Made by a program: the position numbers and the translations under genes | Notes under the pieces: model-generated | What the model was told of the DNA's origin: nothing | The model's database searches: none | What the model saw: only the letters and a program-made list of their open reading frames with translations | Assembly: GCA_015680905.1 (NCBI GenBank) | Contig: CM027381.1 | Span: 59,338,501 to 59,402,500 of the forward strand | Source of the DNA: Coptis chinensis | Lineage: Eukaryota > Streptophyta > Magnoliopsida > Ranunculales > Ranunculaceae | Reading direction: 5' to 3' | Length of the DNA stretch: 64,000 nucleotides | Shown: positions 11,101 to 22,300 of the stretch, one piece after another | Numbering within the stretch: the stretch's first letter is position 1 | How the letters are laid out: each line of letters starts with the position of its first letter

Positions 11101-14100
11101 AGTGTATTCAGTCAAGTGTTTTGCATTCATTCAATCAATCAAGTGTTTTACATTCATTCTAATGCAAACTCAACCGTAGATGCATTTAATCAAGTGTTTT
11201 TCATTCATTTGGTGTAGATAGTTGGGTTTTGGGGTTTTTAAGTTGTTCATCTTTGATCTAACTTATATGATCTAGGCTAGGGTATATGGTTTAGAGTCTT
11301 AGTCCTTGTCTTACAAAGGATTTAGTCATTGATTCTTGAAGCCTTGGAGTATTTCCTTAGCTTTTGAGTTTTTGGACCTCTAACTTCACTTTGGCCGTTG
11401 ACTATGGCTATGATCGTTGACTGTTGACTTTTGAAAGTTTGACTTTTCGGCAATTTTTCTCAGTTGTTCTATGTGGTCCCTTTCAGGGTCCTTTTGTCTC
11501 ATTATTTCTCTATAACACGTCTTTTGAGGTATATGTTCCAAAATAAGGCTGTATCCTGAAAAGGCGATAAGAACATGAGTTTTCTACAATCAATCAATCA
11601 ATCAGGTGTTTTGCATTCGTTATAATCTAAGCTCATGCGAAGTTACATTCAATCAATTGTTTTGCAATCTTTCTAACGCAAGCTCGCTTGTAGGTACGTT
11701 CATTCAATCAATCAAGTATTTTACATTCATTATAATGCAAGATGACACGTAACTGTATTCAGTCAAGTGTTTTATATTTATTCTAATGCAAACTCACACG
11801 TAGATGCATTTTATCAAGTGTTTAACATTCTATTGGTGTAGATAGTGGGGTTTTTGGGTTGGGAACTTGTTCATCTTAGATATCACTTATAACATCTAGG
11901 CTAGGATTTAGGGTTTATAGGCTTAGTCCTTGTCTTACAAAGGGTTTAGTCAGTGATTCTTAAAGCCTTGGAGTGTTTCCTGAGCTTCTGAGTTTTTGGA
12001 CCCTTGAGTTCACTTTGTCCGTTGAGTATGGCTTTGATCGTTGACTGTTGACTTTTGACAGTTTGACTTTTTGGCAGTTTATCCCACTTGTTCCATGAGG
12101 TCCCTTTGAGGGTTCTTTTGTCTCATTTTGGCTCTATAACACGCCTTTTGAGGTATTTGTTCCAGAATATGGTTGTATCCTGAAAAAGTGATAAGAACAT
12201 GAGTTTTTTGCAATCAATCGATCAATCAGGTGTTTTTCATTCATTATAATGCAAGCTCACACGTAGGTACATTCAACCAAGTGTTTTGCATTCTTTCTAA
12301 CGCAAGCTCGCTTGTAGGTACGTTCATTCAATCAATCAAGTGTTTTGCATTCATTATAATCCAAGCTCACACGTAAGTGTATTCAGTCAAGTGTTTTGCA
12401 TTCATTCAATCAGTCAAGTATTTTGCATTCATTTTAATGCAAACTCACACATAGATGAATTTTATCAAGTGTTTTGCATTCTATTGGTGTAGATAGTGGG
12501 ATTATGGGGTTTGGAAGTTGTTCATCTTAGATCTAACTTATACGATCTTGGCTAGGGTTTAGCGTTTAGAAGCTTAGTCGTTTTCATACAACGGGTTTAG
12601 TCATTGATTCTTGATGTTTTGGAGTGTTTCCTTAGCTTTTAAGTTTTTGGACCATTGAGTTCACTTTGACCGTTGACTATGGCTTTGATCGCTAATTGTT
12701 GACTTTTGACTGTTTGACTTTTTGGCACTTTTTCCCAGTTGTTCCATGAGGTCCCTTTTAGGATCCTTTTGTCTCATTTTGGTTATATAACAGGTATTTT
12801 TAGGTATTAGTTCCAGAATAGAGCTGTATCCTGAAAAAGCGATAAGAATATGAGTTTTCTACAATCAATTAATCAATCAGGTGTTTCGCATTCATTATAA
12901 TGCAAGCTCACACGTAGGTACATTCCATCAAGTGTTTTGCATTCTTTCTAACACAAGCTCGCTCATAGGTGCGTTCATTCAATCCATCAAGTGTTTTCCA
13001 TTCATAATAATGCAAGCTCACACTTGTACATAAGTGTATTCAATCAAGTGTTTTGCATTCATTATAATCCAAGCTCGCTTGTAGGTATGTTCATTCAATC
13101 AATCAAGTGTTTTGCATTCAATATAATCCAAGCTCACACGTAAGTGTATTCAGTCAAGTGCTTTGCATTCATTCTAATGCAAACTCACATGTAGATGCAT
13201 TTTATCAAGTGTTTTGCATCCTATTGGTGTAGATAGTGTGGTTTTTGGTTTGGAAGTTGTTCATCTTAGATATAACTTATAACATCTAGATGAGGGTTTA
13301 GGGTTTAGAGGTTTAGTCGTTGTCTTACAAAGGGTTTAGTCATTGATTCTTGAAGCCTTGGAGTGTTTCCTGAGATTTTGAGGTTTTTGACCCTTGAGTT
13401 CACTTTGACCGTTGACTATGGCGTTGATTGTTGACTGTTAACTTTTGATAGTTGGACTTTTTGGTAGTTTTTCCCAGTTGTTCTTGGGGTCCCTTTTAGG
13501 GCCTTTTGTCTCATTTTGGCTCTATAACTCGTCTTTTGAGGTATTTTTCCAGAATAGTGTTGTATCCTGAAAAAGCGATAAGAACATGAGCTTTTTACAA
13601 TCAATCAATCAATCAGGTGTTTTGCATTCATTATAATGCAAGCTCATGCGAAGGTACATTCAATCAAGTGTTTTGCATTCTTTTTAATGCAAGCTCGCTT
13701 GTAGGTACGTTCATTCAATTAATCAAGTGTTTTGCATTCATTGTAATGCAAGCTCACACGTAAGTGTAATCAGTCAAGTGTTTTGCATTCATTCTAATGC
13801 AAACTCACATATAGATGCTTTTTATCAAGTGTTTCGCATTCTATTGGTGTTGATAGTGGGGGGGGGGGGGGTTTGGGTTTGGAAGTTGTTCATCTTAGAT
13901 ATAACTTATAACATCTAGGCTAGGGTTTAGGGTTTAAAGGCTTAGTCCTTGTCTTACAAAGGTTTTAGTCATTGATTCTTGAAACCTTGGAGTGTTTCCT
14001 GAGCTTTTGAGTTTTTGGACCCTTGAGTTCACTTTGACCGTTGACTATGGCTTTGATCGTTGACTGTTGACTTTTGACAGCTTGACTTTTTGGCAGTTTT

Positions 14101-14384
14101 TCCCAATTGTTCTAAGAGGTCCCTTTTAGGGTCCTTTTGTCTCATTTTGGATCTATAACACGTCTTTTGAGGTATTTGTTCCAGAATAGGGATGTATCCT
14201 GAAAAAGCGATAAGAACATGAGTTTTCTACAATCAATCAATCAATCAGGTGTTTTGCATTCATTATAATACAAGCTCACACGTAGGTACATTCAACCAAG
14301 TGTTTTGCATTCTTTCTAACGCAAGCTCGCTTGTAGGTACGTTCATTCAATCAATCATGTGTTTTGCATTCATTATAATCTAAG
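5125..14384. repeat. Satellite array, block 2 with higher-order structure
   Basis: Anchors recur at 5527, 6149, 6778, 7428, 8087, 8771, 9422, 10083, 10936, 11587, 12211, 12862, 13598 and 14230. Monomer subtypes differ at the segment after 'catcttagat': 'cgaacttatttgatc', 'ctaacttatatgatcttgg' or 'ataacttataacatc'. The order of subtypes in 6778-9422 repeats that in 1425-4118, offset by about 5.35 kb, which indicates a higher-order repeat. The 853-bp unit at 10083 holds extra 60-bp subrepeats. A partial duplicated register sits at 5125-5270. A run of 14 G occurs at 13858-13871. Confidence 0.93.
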
Positions 14385-14525
14385 TTTTTTTTTTTTTTTG
14401 AAAGGCAAGCAGGGTGTTTGAGAGGTCCCTTACCCCTATTTTATTAGAAAATAATCATATGTCTTGGTTACATTCTTACATACTGTTTGCCCGTGGCATC
14501 TTCATGAATAATCTTTTTTACATCC
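14385..14525 (-). mobile_element. LINE 3' end, minus strand, same family as 4466-5124
   Basis: It begins on the plus strand with 15 T (the poly-A tail) and then the reverse complement of the same 3' UTR: 'ggcaagcagg' and 'gaggtcccttacccctatt'. Read on the minus strand, the coding end gives DVKKIIHEDATGKQYVRM and a stop, which parallels the C-terminus at 4985-5041. Only about 140 bp remain. It ends the satellite array on this side and is fused to a copia-type LTR at about 14523-14527 with a few bases of overlap. Confidence 0.88.
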
Positions 14526-15139
14526 ACCTGCAGGGTTTACATGACAATCTTTATGAGCTCCTCAAGGGGACATCATCAGCCCGACTTCCTACGGATCACA
14601 GATTCCTTCTATAATCAACATCACACCTTACATACAATGTCATTACCCAATCCATCGAGTTTGTTGATTCACAAATGAATCTCACTCATTGATGATTTAA
14701 AGCAATGTACAATGCACGTAAGTGCCCGTTATTATATCCAGATTAAGAGGACAAGCATCCATAATAGCAGAGGTGTTTGTTCTCTTTTATAGTAAGTATA
14801 AAGAGAAACAACCTCACTTGGTCCTGTTCAATACACACAAAGTGTACTAGTGTAATCCTGTAGTCAAGATAAACTAATACCAGATTATACTACAACCGTA
14901 CCAATGGTTTGTCCAAATCCATCTAGGTTGTGAACGTTTACTTATACATTATAAGGTACTGATGATATGATCTTCTGTGTGTCACCGCACACCATATCAT
15001 CTACAACATAAAGTATTAGACGCATGCATATAACTAATAACATATATACTATGGATAACATTTGCCCATATGATTCTCATTCAAAATATAAAGAATTAGA
15101 GTTAATACAAAAGTAATTCTTTTAGTATATAACCCTATC
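14526..15139 (-). mobile_element. Truncated copia-type LTR ('Y'), first half only
   Basis: On the minus strand this matches the first ~615 bp of the complete LTR at 48634-49900: start TGATAGGGTTATATA, then 'aaagaattagagttaat' and the segment with 'gtgtgtattgaacagg'. It is preceded by a purine tract, as a 3' LTR would be. The rest of the LTR is missing at the LINE junction. Confidence 0.9.
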
Positions 15140-15152
15140 AATCTCCCACTTA
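15140..15152 (-). other. Polypurine tract before the Y LTR
   Basis: The minus-strand sequence 'ataagtgggagat' lies directly before TGATAGGG. A tract of this form before the LTR is usual in plant copia elements, where it primes plus-strand DNA synthesis. It marks this LTR as a 3' LTR. Only about 40 bp separate it from gag sequence of another type. Confidence 0.7.
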
Positions 15153-15189
15153 TACTTAAAACATTGCTTTTTACTATACTACTAACACT

Positions 15190-16087
15190 TTGGTCTCTGG
15201 TACCCAAGGAGCCTGGCTTAAGTGGAGTTGGCCATTTGAGGTAACTCTGATTCTTGATCGAGTCCAGAACCTCATCTGGCATTTTGTTCAAAGGGGCAAA
15301 GTTTCTGTCCATCGAGGGAAGAGCTTCTTCAACTCCTTCCACACGTGGCTTCTTCTGTGGTTTTCCATCTGCACTACTGGCTACATTCTTGTACCTACGG
15401 TCCTCTGGGCATCCGTCTATTTGATGGGGATTCAGCCCTTTGGCGGCCACCATGACGTTCTCCTTTTGGTTTTTTAGGGGAAAAGTTCCCTTCTCGAGGG
15501 GCCACAGGAGCTGTCCGACTAGCCTTTTTTGTTTCCTGACGTCTGTTTAGGACATCCTCCTCCCACCCTACACGAGTCTCAACCCTGTCTAGGAGTTCCT
15601 CTAAATCACGGGGTGGCTTCCTGCAGAGGGATTCGAATAAGGAGTTGTTTTTATCCAACCTTTGTTTAAAAGTTATTATGGCAGTCTGTTCATTGCAAGA
15701 CTCTATCTGGATTGAAATCTCCATGAATTGTTGCATGTTAGGACCTCAATGCTTCTCCGTCCTTTTTTTTATGTTGACCAATGCATCGATCCACTTTGAC
15801 TGATGCTTGTTGCATGAGTACCTGTCTATGAAGGTCCTAAACATTTCTTCTGAGGACCTGACCGCGCTTCAAGTAACCTGTGGTACCACTAGGGCGTAGA
15901 TCTAGACAGGGAAGCTTTGAACTCTTGACACATGACGTGGTCATACCTTTCATATAATCCCATAGTAGCTCGATATCAGAACACGTGATCCACCGGATTT
16001 GACTTGCCATTGAAGACACTAAACTTTGGTTGTTGGTAACCGTAGGGGTAAGGCTTTCTCATTATTCGAGATGTGAAAGGAGATTTG
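15190..16087 (-). pseudogene. Tat-like gypsy gag, C-terminal part (element X)
   Basis: Minus-strand frames show gag features of plant Tat/Retand-type gypsy elements. QQPKFSVFNGKSNPVDHV lies near 16000-16050. A later stretch, IITFKQRLDKNNSLFESL followed by PPRDLEELL (15590-15680), resembles the conserved 'short-range' gag segment. A KR-rich region with FAPLNKMPDEVL follows near 15300. Frameshifts occur near 15440 and 15840, and stops occur throughout. The frame is lost just before where the zinc knuckle and protease should begin, and a copia-type PPT and LTR follow instead. Gag would form the particle core. The other part of this gag continues at 17588 beyond an inserted LTR. Confidence 0.75.
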
Positions 16088-16092
16088 CCTGC
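16088..16092. repeat. Target-site duplication CCTGC (left)
   Basis: The five bases CCTGC directly precede the solo LTR and recur exactly after it at 17583-17587. A 5-bp duplication is typical of gypsy integration. Confidence 0.85.
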
Positions 16093-17582
16093 TAATAAGA
16101 CCCCAAAACTGTAGTTTTAACCCTTTAACAATAATACTTTTAGACCAATTATGTGAGTACTAAATAAGAGTTAATGCTAATTACGTGCTTTTATGTATTT
16201 CAGGCATTGAAGTCAATTATGTGCAGAAATGTGCCACTTTGGCGAGATAAATGAGCAAGGGTTGGTTGATAAGAAGTTATGTGATTAAATGCAAAGATTC
16301 AAGGAGAAAGAGCCTTTGTAAAGCCCGGTCAAAAGCTGAAAAGTCAAAGTTAACGCGGGCAGAAACAGCACACAAAAGTTAGCAGAACTTCCGAAGACCG
16401 TATCTTTGGACTCAGGGCTCGGAATTAGGCGTACATTATGTCAAAATGACTGGCTCGGAAAGAGCTTTACAATGGCCTAAACCTTAACCCAATTAGAGAA
16501 GCAGAAGTAGATAAAAAGCCTGTTGAAGTCAAAGCCAGTTGAAAAAGGCCCTGTTTACTGAAGAAATTGGGCTTTGGGCTCGATTTTCCAGCCCAAAATA
16601 AGGCTCCTCAGCCCATGCACGAAAATGTGGATCTGGTATCCTCCATTTCCACACACAAGACTTAGCTCTTCAGTATCAATTAGCTTAGGATAGAAGGTAG
16701 CCATTAGAGAATAGCTAGATCTAGTTTTGAGTTTTTGAATTAGTTAATTAATTAGTTTTCATTCCTTATTTTAGATTAGTTATTGGAATCATTGTTTATC
16801 ATTTATTCGATAAATAAAATTGTTAGTTCTTGATCATTTCGATTTTGTTATTTAAAATTGCTTAGATATAATTTAATGATTTCTTAGTTGTTAATTTAGA
16901 TTTTAATTATTGTTTAGTTGAATTTAATAAAGTTAGAATATTTATATTATGTGTAATTCAATTTCATATGGAAATGATAGCATAATGATTCTAGGCTAAA
17001 CCTCCATTAGAGAAGCCTTGATGAAGCTTGATCTTTGTTAACATAGAAATCGTCGTGATAATCTATTCAATTCTAGAAAGTAATTAGTTCACCATGAGAA
17101 TGGGTTTGGTTGCTTCATATGCTAGTTATTAATTGGTAGAGATGTCATGTATAATTAGGGATTAGAATTACTATTTTGACATGCAAAACATTGAAATTTG
17201 TATCACGACGTATCTTGTTAGTTGATTAAGTCGAGTTAAGGTGGATTCAATCCCCCCTAATTTTTTATCTAGATTCAAACCTTAGTATTCCGTAGCATTT
17301 CGTAGTTGAATCATTATAGTTAGTATCTTGTTATTTGAATTTGCATCGTAGTATAATCCCACCATTACTCTCATTAGACTTTGGATAAATTTGCAATATT
17401 AGAAAACATTGAATGCTAAAGAACTAGGAGTGGAACAAATCTTCTATTTCAACTCTATTTCAATAATATCGAGAGTAGAAATCTTTGATAAGAATTGTAT
17501 TCGTAAATGGTTTAGTTTTACTTACGTTTAAATTTAATCGTTTATTCGTGAGTAGAATTATTCAAATTTTATCGTTTTATCA
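16093..17582 (+). mobile_element. Athila-family solo LTR in gag of element X
   Basis: This 1490-bp LTR starts tAATAAGACCCC (first G lost) and ends TTTTATCA, with perfect 5-bp duplications on both sides and no internal region. It splits the gag of X: minus-strand gag reads from 17588 to 16087 across it. Its second half is of the same subtype as the LTR at 40457-41923, and the sequence just downstream of both is the same. The two LTRs therefore trace to one insertion that was later duplicated. Confidence 0.92.
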
Positions 17583-17587
17583 CCTGC

Positions 17588-18158
17588 CCCAATTATGGGG
17601 GATTGAACAAGGGAGTGTTGCATTTTTCTCCCCTTGCCTGTCATCCGATGCATCTAACGAATCATGTCATTCTTCTCAGTTTCCCATGTAGCTTCTTTGG
17701 TAGAATGCTTCTTGGTCTGAGCTATTTTCCCATGTCGAGGGTTGACGTCACGATCTTGGTCTGTTGACTCTTGTTCAGATGTAGTGTCTGAGTTCTCATT
17801 TGAGTTGTTGTATTTTGACTCAGATGTCTCGTGTCGAGTTGAACCCCCATGCCTTGGGTTCCTTGCACGACCACCTTTTGGAAGGTCGTCATCATCGAGA
17901 TCGATGAGTGGCACCTTCCCTGTGTCAGATAGATAAAAATGCCTCAGCAGCTGTACTTCTCGTTCAAGATTGCTTCTTTGCTATTCCGTAGCCGGGTTAA
18001 GGGACAACATTATTCTCACCGGCATGCTTGAAGCGGACCGGGGAGTTGGTTAGTTGAGGACAACATTCTCACCATCTTGACGCGGGTATCTTGTGCGTTT
18101 CTTCTCTCCGGCAACGGCGCCGTGGCACACCACTTTTGTTTTCTTTGCTCGCCGCCAT
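17588..18158 (-). pseudogene. Tat-like gypsy gag, N-terminal part (element X, copy A)
   Basis: The minus strand begins at an ATG (18156-18158) about 55 nt after the primer site, with a basic start (MAASKENKSG). The readable part includes LINLDDDDLPKGGRARNPRHG and a Ser/Glu/Asp-rich stretch ending near 17654. Compared with the copy at 41929-42594, several hundred bases around 18000-18130 are lost or rearranged. There is no continuous frame. Gag N-termini in this group are poorly conserved, so assignment rests on position after the PBS and continuity with the recognisable gag at 15190-16087. Confidence 0.7.
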
Positions 18159-18212
18159 CACAATGGTAATGGTTTTCATAGGTCATTTGGAACGAATGTT
18201 TACCTGCTTTCA

Positions 18213-18230
18213 TCCCCACAGACGGCGCCA
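18213..18230 (-). promoter_or_regulatory. Primer-binding site of element X
   Basis: The minus-strand sequence TGGCGCCGTCTGTGGGGA starts five bases after the LTR end. This sequence is widely seen as the tRNA primer site of plant Tat-type gypsy elements and begins with the TGG that pairs with tRNA CCA. It fixes the orientation of X as minus. Confidence 0.88.
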
Positions 18231-18235
18231 AAAGA

Positions 18236-18943
18236 TGTAGGGGAGTTTTCGAGTATCCCCTGATCTTCCTCTGTGCCTTGTGATCTAGAAGCTTTTACTC
18301 AGTGGAGAAGAGCTAAGATGATTGTGAGTTCAGGGTTGAACCACCTGGCGGCTGCCTACGTATCTCCTTGTTTATTTAGGAGAATCAAACCCTATTTTGC
18401 ATAGTTCCTAAGAGCGAATCCCTCTGGTTTATATAGGAAGAGCTACGAGAGTCCTAGGGTTAGGACTGTCCTCACCGCTTGTGAGTTCCCTTCCATTATT
18501 GGACTCTGCCTTCCTTTTAAGATTCCTCTCCTTATGGAAGTCTGAATCTAGACCATATCTTATGAGAGGTAAGTTTCCTTGTTGATCGTAATGTCCTATC
18601 GTGTATGGGAAGATTATATCTAAAAGGTAACTCCTAAGATATGTCATCACGATTCTTTCTTTATCATCAGAGATCGCCCACTTCAGTTTTCTTCTGTTCA
18701 GGAATTGTTTGTATCAGTTCTTAATGACTTGGAGAGTTGTCATACTTAGAGGCGGTCAGCCACGTGCCTAGCACATGTCTACTAAACACTCGTGGCAAAT
18801 GTCTACTAAACACTCGTGCTAAGCACGAGATCACTTACTCACAGAACTAATCCGATGGTCCTCGTCTTATTCTGGACATCTATAGTCTTAGGTTATTTTC
18901 CATACACGTGTCATCTGTTCAATGACGGGAAATCCCCCTTACA
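18236..18943 (-). mobile_element. 5' LTR of Tat-like element X (copy A)
   Basis: The 708-bp LTR has ends TGTAAGGGGGA and TCCCCTACA, which are imperfect inverted repeats with TG..CA termini. Read on the minus strand, it has a TATATAAA box (plus 18428-18435) about 190 bp before the LTR end and the sequence 'acgtaggcagccgcc'. Plus-strand coordinates run from the PBS side (18236) to the LTR start (18943). The matching 3' LTR is not in the window. Confidence 0.82.
18428..18435 (-). promoter_or_regulatory. TATA box of the X LTR
   Basis: Minus-strand TATATAAA lies in the context 'ttcctatataaaccagaggg', and is conserved in the second copy at 42871-42878. Its place about 190 bp before the LTR end fits a U3/R promoter. 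Confidence 0.65.
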
Positions 18944-19343
18944 GTAGCCATGGTCACGCTCTTTCTCTGCAGTAAGGCTTTTGCTTGCTCTGTACCTGTT
19001 GGTGTTGCACTTGACAGAGAAAACACGTACCGGAGGTAAGCTTATTCGCTTTCTTTAGGCAGTAGTTTGGTGGTGGACGCTGATTGTCCAGCCACATCTT
19101 CTTGCTATTATTTGCTATAGCTGAGCATGAGATTTAAATTCTTGATGTGAGAAGTCAGAAATCTGTATGCTTGATTTAAATTTTCTTTGTCTGATCCCAA
19201 CGTAAAAAATAATTGTGATCGGAAATTCCAAATCTTGCTGGATGAAGTTTCACCTTTTGGTTATTTATGGTGCTGCGTTAGATCTGCTTAGGTTTAATAA
19301 TCTATGATCTACAATTTGAAAATTTCTCTGTTACATCGTGTAT
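18944..19343 (+). other. Sequence between X and a copia-type primer site; possible LTR remnant
   Basis: No gene is seen. The stretch ends about ten bases before a copia-type primer site with 'ttctctgttaca', which would suit the CA end of an LTR. A possible start is TGTTGGTGTTGCAC near 18997. It is repeated at 43361-43760. X appears to have inserted into or next to this putative LTR, so its true start is uncertain. Confidence 0.4.
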
Positions 19344-19355
19344 TGGTATCAAAGA
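19344..19355 (+). promoter_or_regulatory. Copia-type primer site (initiator-Met tRNA-like)
   Basis: TGGTATCAAAG resembles the usual copia PBS TGGTATCAGAGC, which pairs with the 3' end of initiator methionine tRNA. It is followed 28 bases later by an ATG. The copy at 43761-43773 reads TGGTATCAAAGGC. It suggests that Z is the internal region of a large non-autonomous copia-type element. Confidence 0.55.
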
Positions 19356-22300
19356 TCATCACAAATCTTTGAAATCACATGGCGATCAAGGTCATAAGTA
19401 AGAAGTTTGTCTTATCAGTATAGAAGTCGGGGCAGTCCAAGTGTTATGCTGGGGGTGGTCGTCTCTTTTGAGGACCTCAGTTTTGGTAATAATGTGAACT
19501 TCTAGATTTCATTAGTTGTCAATAATCTTAATAGGATATCGATTCAGTGATCGTAATTCATGTACGACTAACGGGATTGAAGATTCTCTTGGAGAATTCA
19601 ATCCATGTTAATTGGAAAGTATGTTGCTGTGCAAACGGAACACTTTCTTTCTTGAGTATTCTATTGATTAAGTTATACCAATAAGTTCTTTAGCAACTTT
19701 CAGTTTTGTTGGTAGGAACTTGTTCGTTCCATGGGACATCTAATTACATAAGGATGGAGTTTCCTATATGCGTAATATTGTGAACCCTTTGTAGTTAACG
19801 ATTTGTACGCATGGGAGATGCAATCCGACTTAGAAGATGTATGCTAAAGAAGCTACAACTTTTTGTCTCTTCTATCATAAAGTCAAGTTCATGGTTGAAG
19901 TCGTTTCTTTTGGGGAATATTTCTACCAGTTTCAGAGATGGATAAACTTACCAGCTCTTTGAATATCTTCGAACTGTACCAGGGTTAGTTGTTCGACCAC
20001 TTCCAAACCAGACGACAACTTGGTTTATATTCATCGATTGGTGAAAGATGCCTGAAGTCCAGTCACACCTATATGGTACATCAATCTGGTAAAAGTGACT
20101 CGTCAGCCATCGAGGGGTTTAACACTCGATTGGTTTAAAGTCGAGCTTCACCTTTTGGTTGGTATCAATTCTTCAGAGTAAAAGTATCGAGTTGATCTAC
20201 TAGAGGAAGCTTGGTTCATTTGTGAACAGTTCTGACTTGTGGTGACGCTAGAGAATGGAGTGGAAATGGAAGTGAGCCTTTCCTAACCTCATGGTTTGTA
20301 CAACTTGGTGATGAAGGTGACATGTGCTGAAGAAGCCTGCCAAGCTTCTCTTAAGTTTATTGTCAAATCTTGTTTTGTACAGTGTTCATGCTTCAACAAG
20401 GAATGGTTGTTTAGTTAATATGGATATGGACAATTATCATGTATAAAAGCTGATTGAGTAGTACTACAACACAAGGGGGTGGTTGCCAGACCACTGCCTA
20501 TCTTGCGGTAACTCAAGTTCTATCCACTGTTTGGTGGGGGACTGGTGCAGTCCAGACACGCTTACATGAAATTCGAACTTTTAGTGATCCTCACCTCATT
20601 GAAAGCGAGATGTTGTTAGGACCCGCCAGAAAAGGGGTTCTAAGATGAATAGATGATAATGCAAGTTTGTCATCTTTTCTATGTTTTAGTATGACACTAA
20701 GAGCATTATATCAGTCCATGTATTGTGAAGAATTTAGTTTGGTAAAATTACTACACAAGGGGGTGGTGCAACCACTATCTATTTAGTGGGCGTGTGCAAT
20801 TCACTAATGCCAACCAGTTTTCTATTTCAACACATGATAGTACAAGTGAGATATCTTTTGTACAAAGATCGGTTTTGCAAATGGTTTGTCGTGATTGAAA
20901 GATGACTCAGTAAGTTTTCTCATGGTGTATGGTGTAGCATCCACTTCTGATGCAGGAGGATCCGACTCAGATGATGCTGAGTTGACAGGTTGCACATTGA
21001 TGGCACTAAAGTATCATGAGTTAGTGGATCAGCCCAAAGATGGCAAATAATCGTGATATTTTCCTAATTGGGGTACGTTAGGACGAGTTTTGGTATTTTG
21101 GCCATAACTTAGGCTACGGTTGTCAGAATAACGCATGTGACCCCAATTCGGAAAGATCTCAGTAGCGCATACGCTGTTATGCTTCGTGGTCGGTGTTTTT
21201 GAGGTCAAAATCCACTGTTTTTCCTTCCAAATTTAACATTTTTAGATTTTCTTTCATTTTTACCATTTCGGAAGTAAATCTGAGTCCGATTTGGGCTAGA
21301 TTTTTGGTAGATTATTTCTGTTATTATCTACTTCATTATCTTTCAGCAACATGAAAAATCAAAACATAATAGCTTTCATGAGATTGAGATCGTGGTTGAA
21401 GTCATCTCTTCTGATCAGGAAGTGTTTCTACCAGTTTCAGAGATGTATTGACTTTCTAGCTCTATGCAACACCGAGGATGGTTGTTCGACCGCTTTCGAT
21501 TCTAGCAAGGGACAAGTTCTTCTCATTGCTAGGATGTCATGACCCATGGAAATCAGTGCACATAATAAATAGATGTCTATTGCACATGTGATGATGGAGA
21601 TTAATATAACAACTTAATAAGTTCGTATTCAGTTTGGAAAAGGAATGGTGACGTCCAAGACAAATTGAACTTTGAGCTTGTACAGCACATGGCATTGCTG
21701 TGTTTATACAAAGAAAAACTTCTTGTGTGGAATTTGGTTTAGTGGTATTGTCATAATGGGCATGGTAGTCCAATCACTTCCAACATTGGCTACAACTTGG
21801 TTTCTGGACATCATTAATTGGTAGGGAGAGGGGCACCCGTTGTCCATCCACGCCCCAATAGTATGTTTATATTAGCTTCAATTGTGATGACAACTTGGAG
21901 CAGTATGCTACGATGACTCTAGCTAGTTCGCTGGTCTTGCAACAATAAGGGTGGTCGTTCGGCCACTTCCAATCTTGGAGACATCTTTACTTCATTGTTT
22001 GGCGGGAGACTGGTGCAGTCCCGCCATGCCAACATGGTATTTGATTCAGTATGGTGATTCGTCAATGACCTATGAAATTTGAGATTTCAGTGATGGGGTC
22101 GAAAGTGAGACGTTGTAAGGCACTGCCAGAAAAGGGTTTCTAAAGATGATCATGCAGGTTTGTCATCTTTGCCATGCATTAGTATAACACCAAGAGCATT
22201 ATATCACTCAGGGGGTGGTGCAGCCACTCTATTCAGTTAAGAGCTCATGATGAACTTTGGAATTTCTTGATTGAAATGGTCCATTCATGCACTTAGTTTC

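Noticed and set aside
672-13918. Open frames of 60-90 codons in the satellite, such as repeated proteins with 'KTCYRAKMRQKDPKR'
   Set aside because: They recur because the monomer recurs. They lack start context and known domains, and are broken in other monomers at random positions.
900-14380. CRISPR-like array (short repeats with variable spacers) in the left part
   Set aside because: The subrepeats are degenerate, directly adjoining, nested in 650-bp monomers and lie in plant nuclear DNA. There is no constant repeat with unique spacers and no cas gene.
16093-17582. Two independent insertions of Athila elements at the same X gag site (16093 and 40457)
   Set aside because: The shared flank extends over X and Z for more than 5 kb and the LTR subtype is the same, so duplication is simpler.
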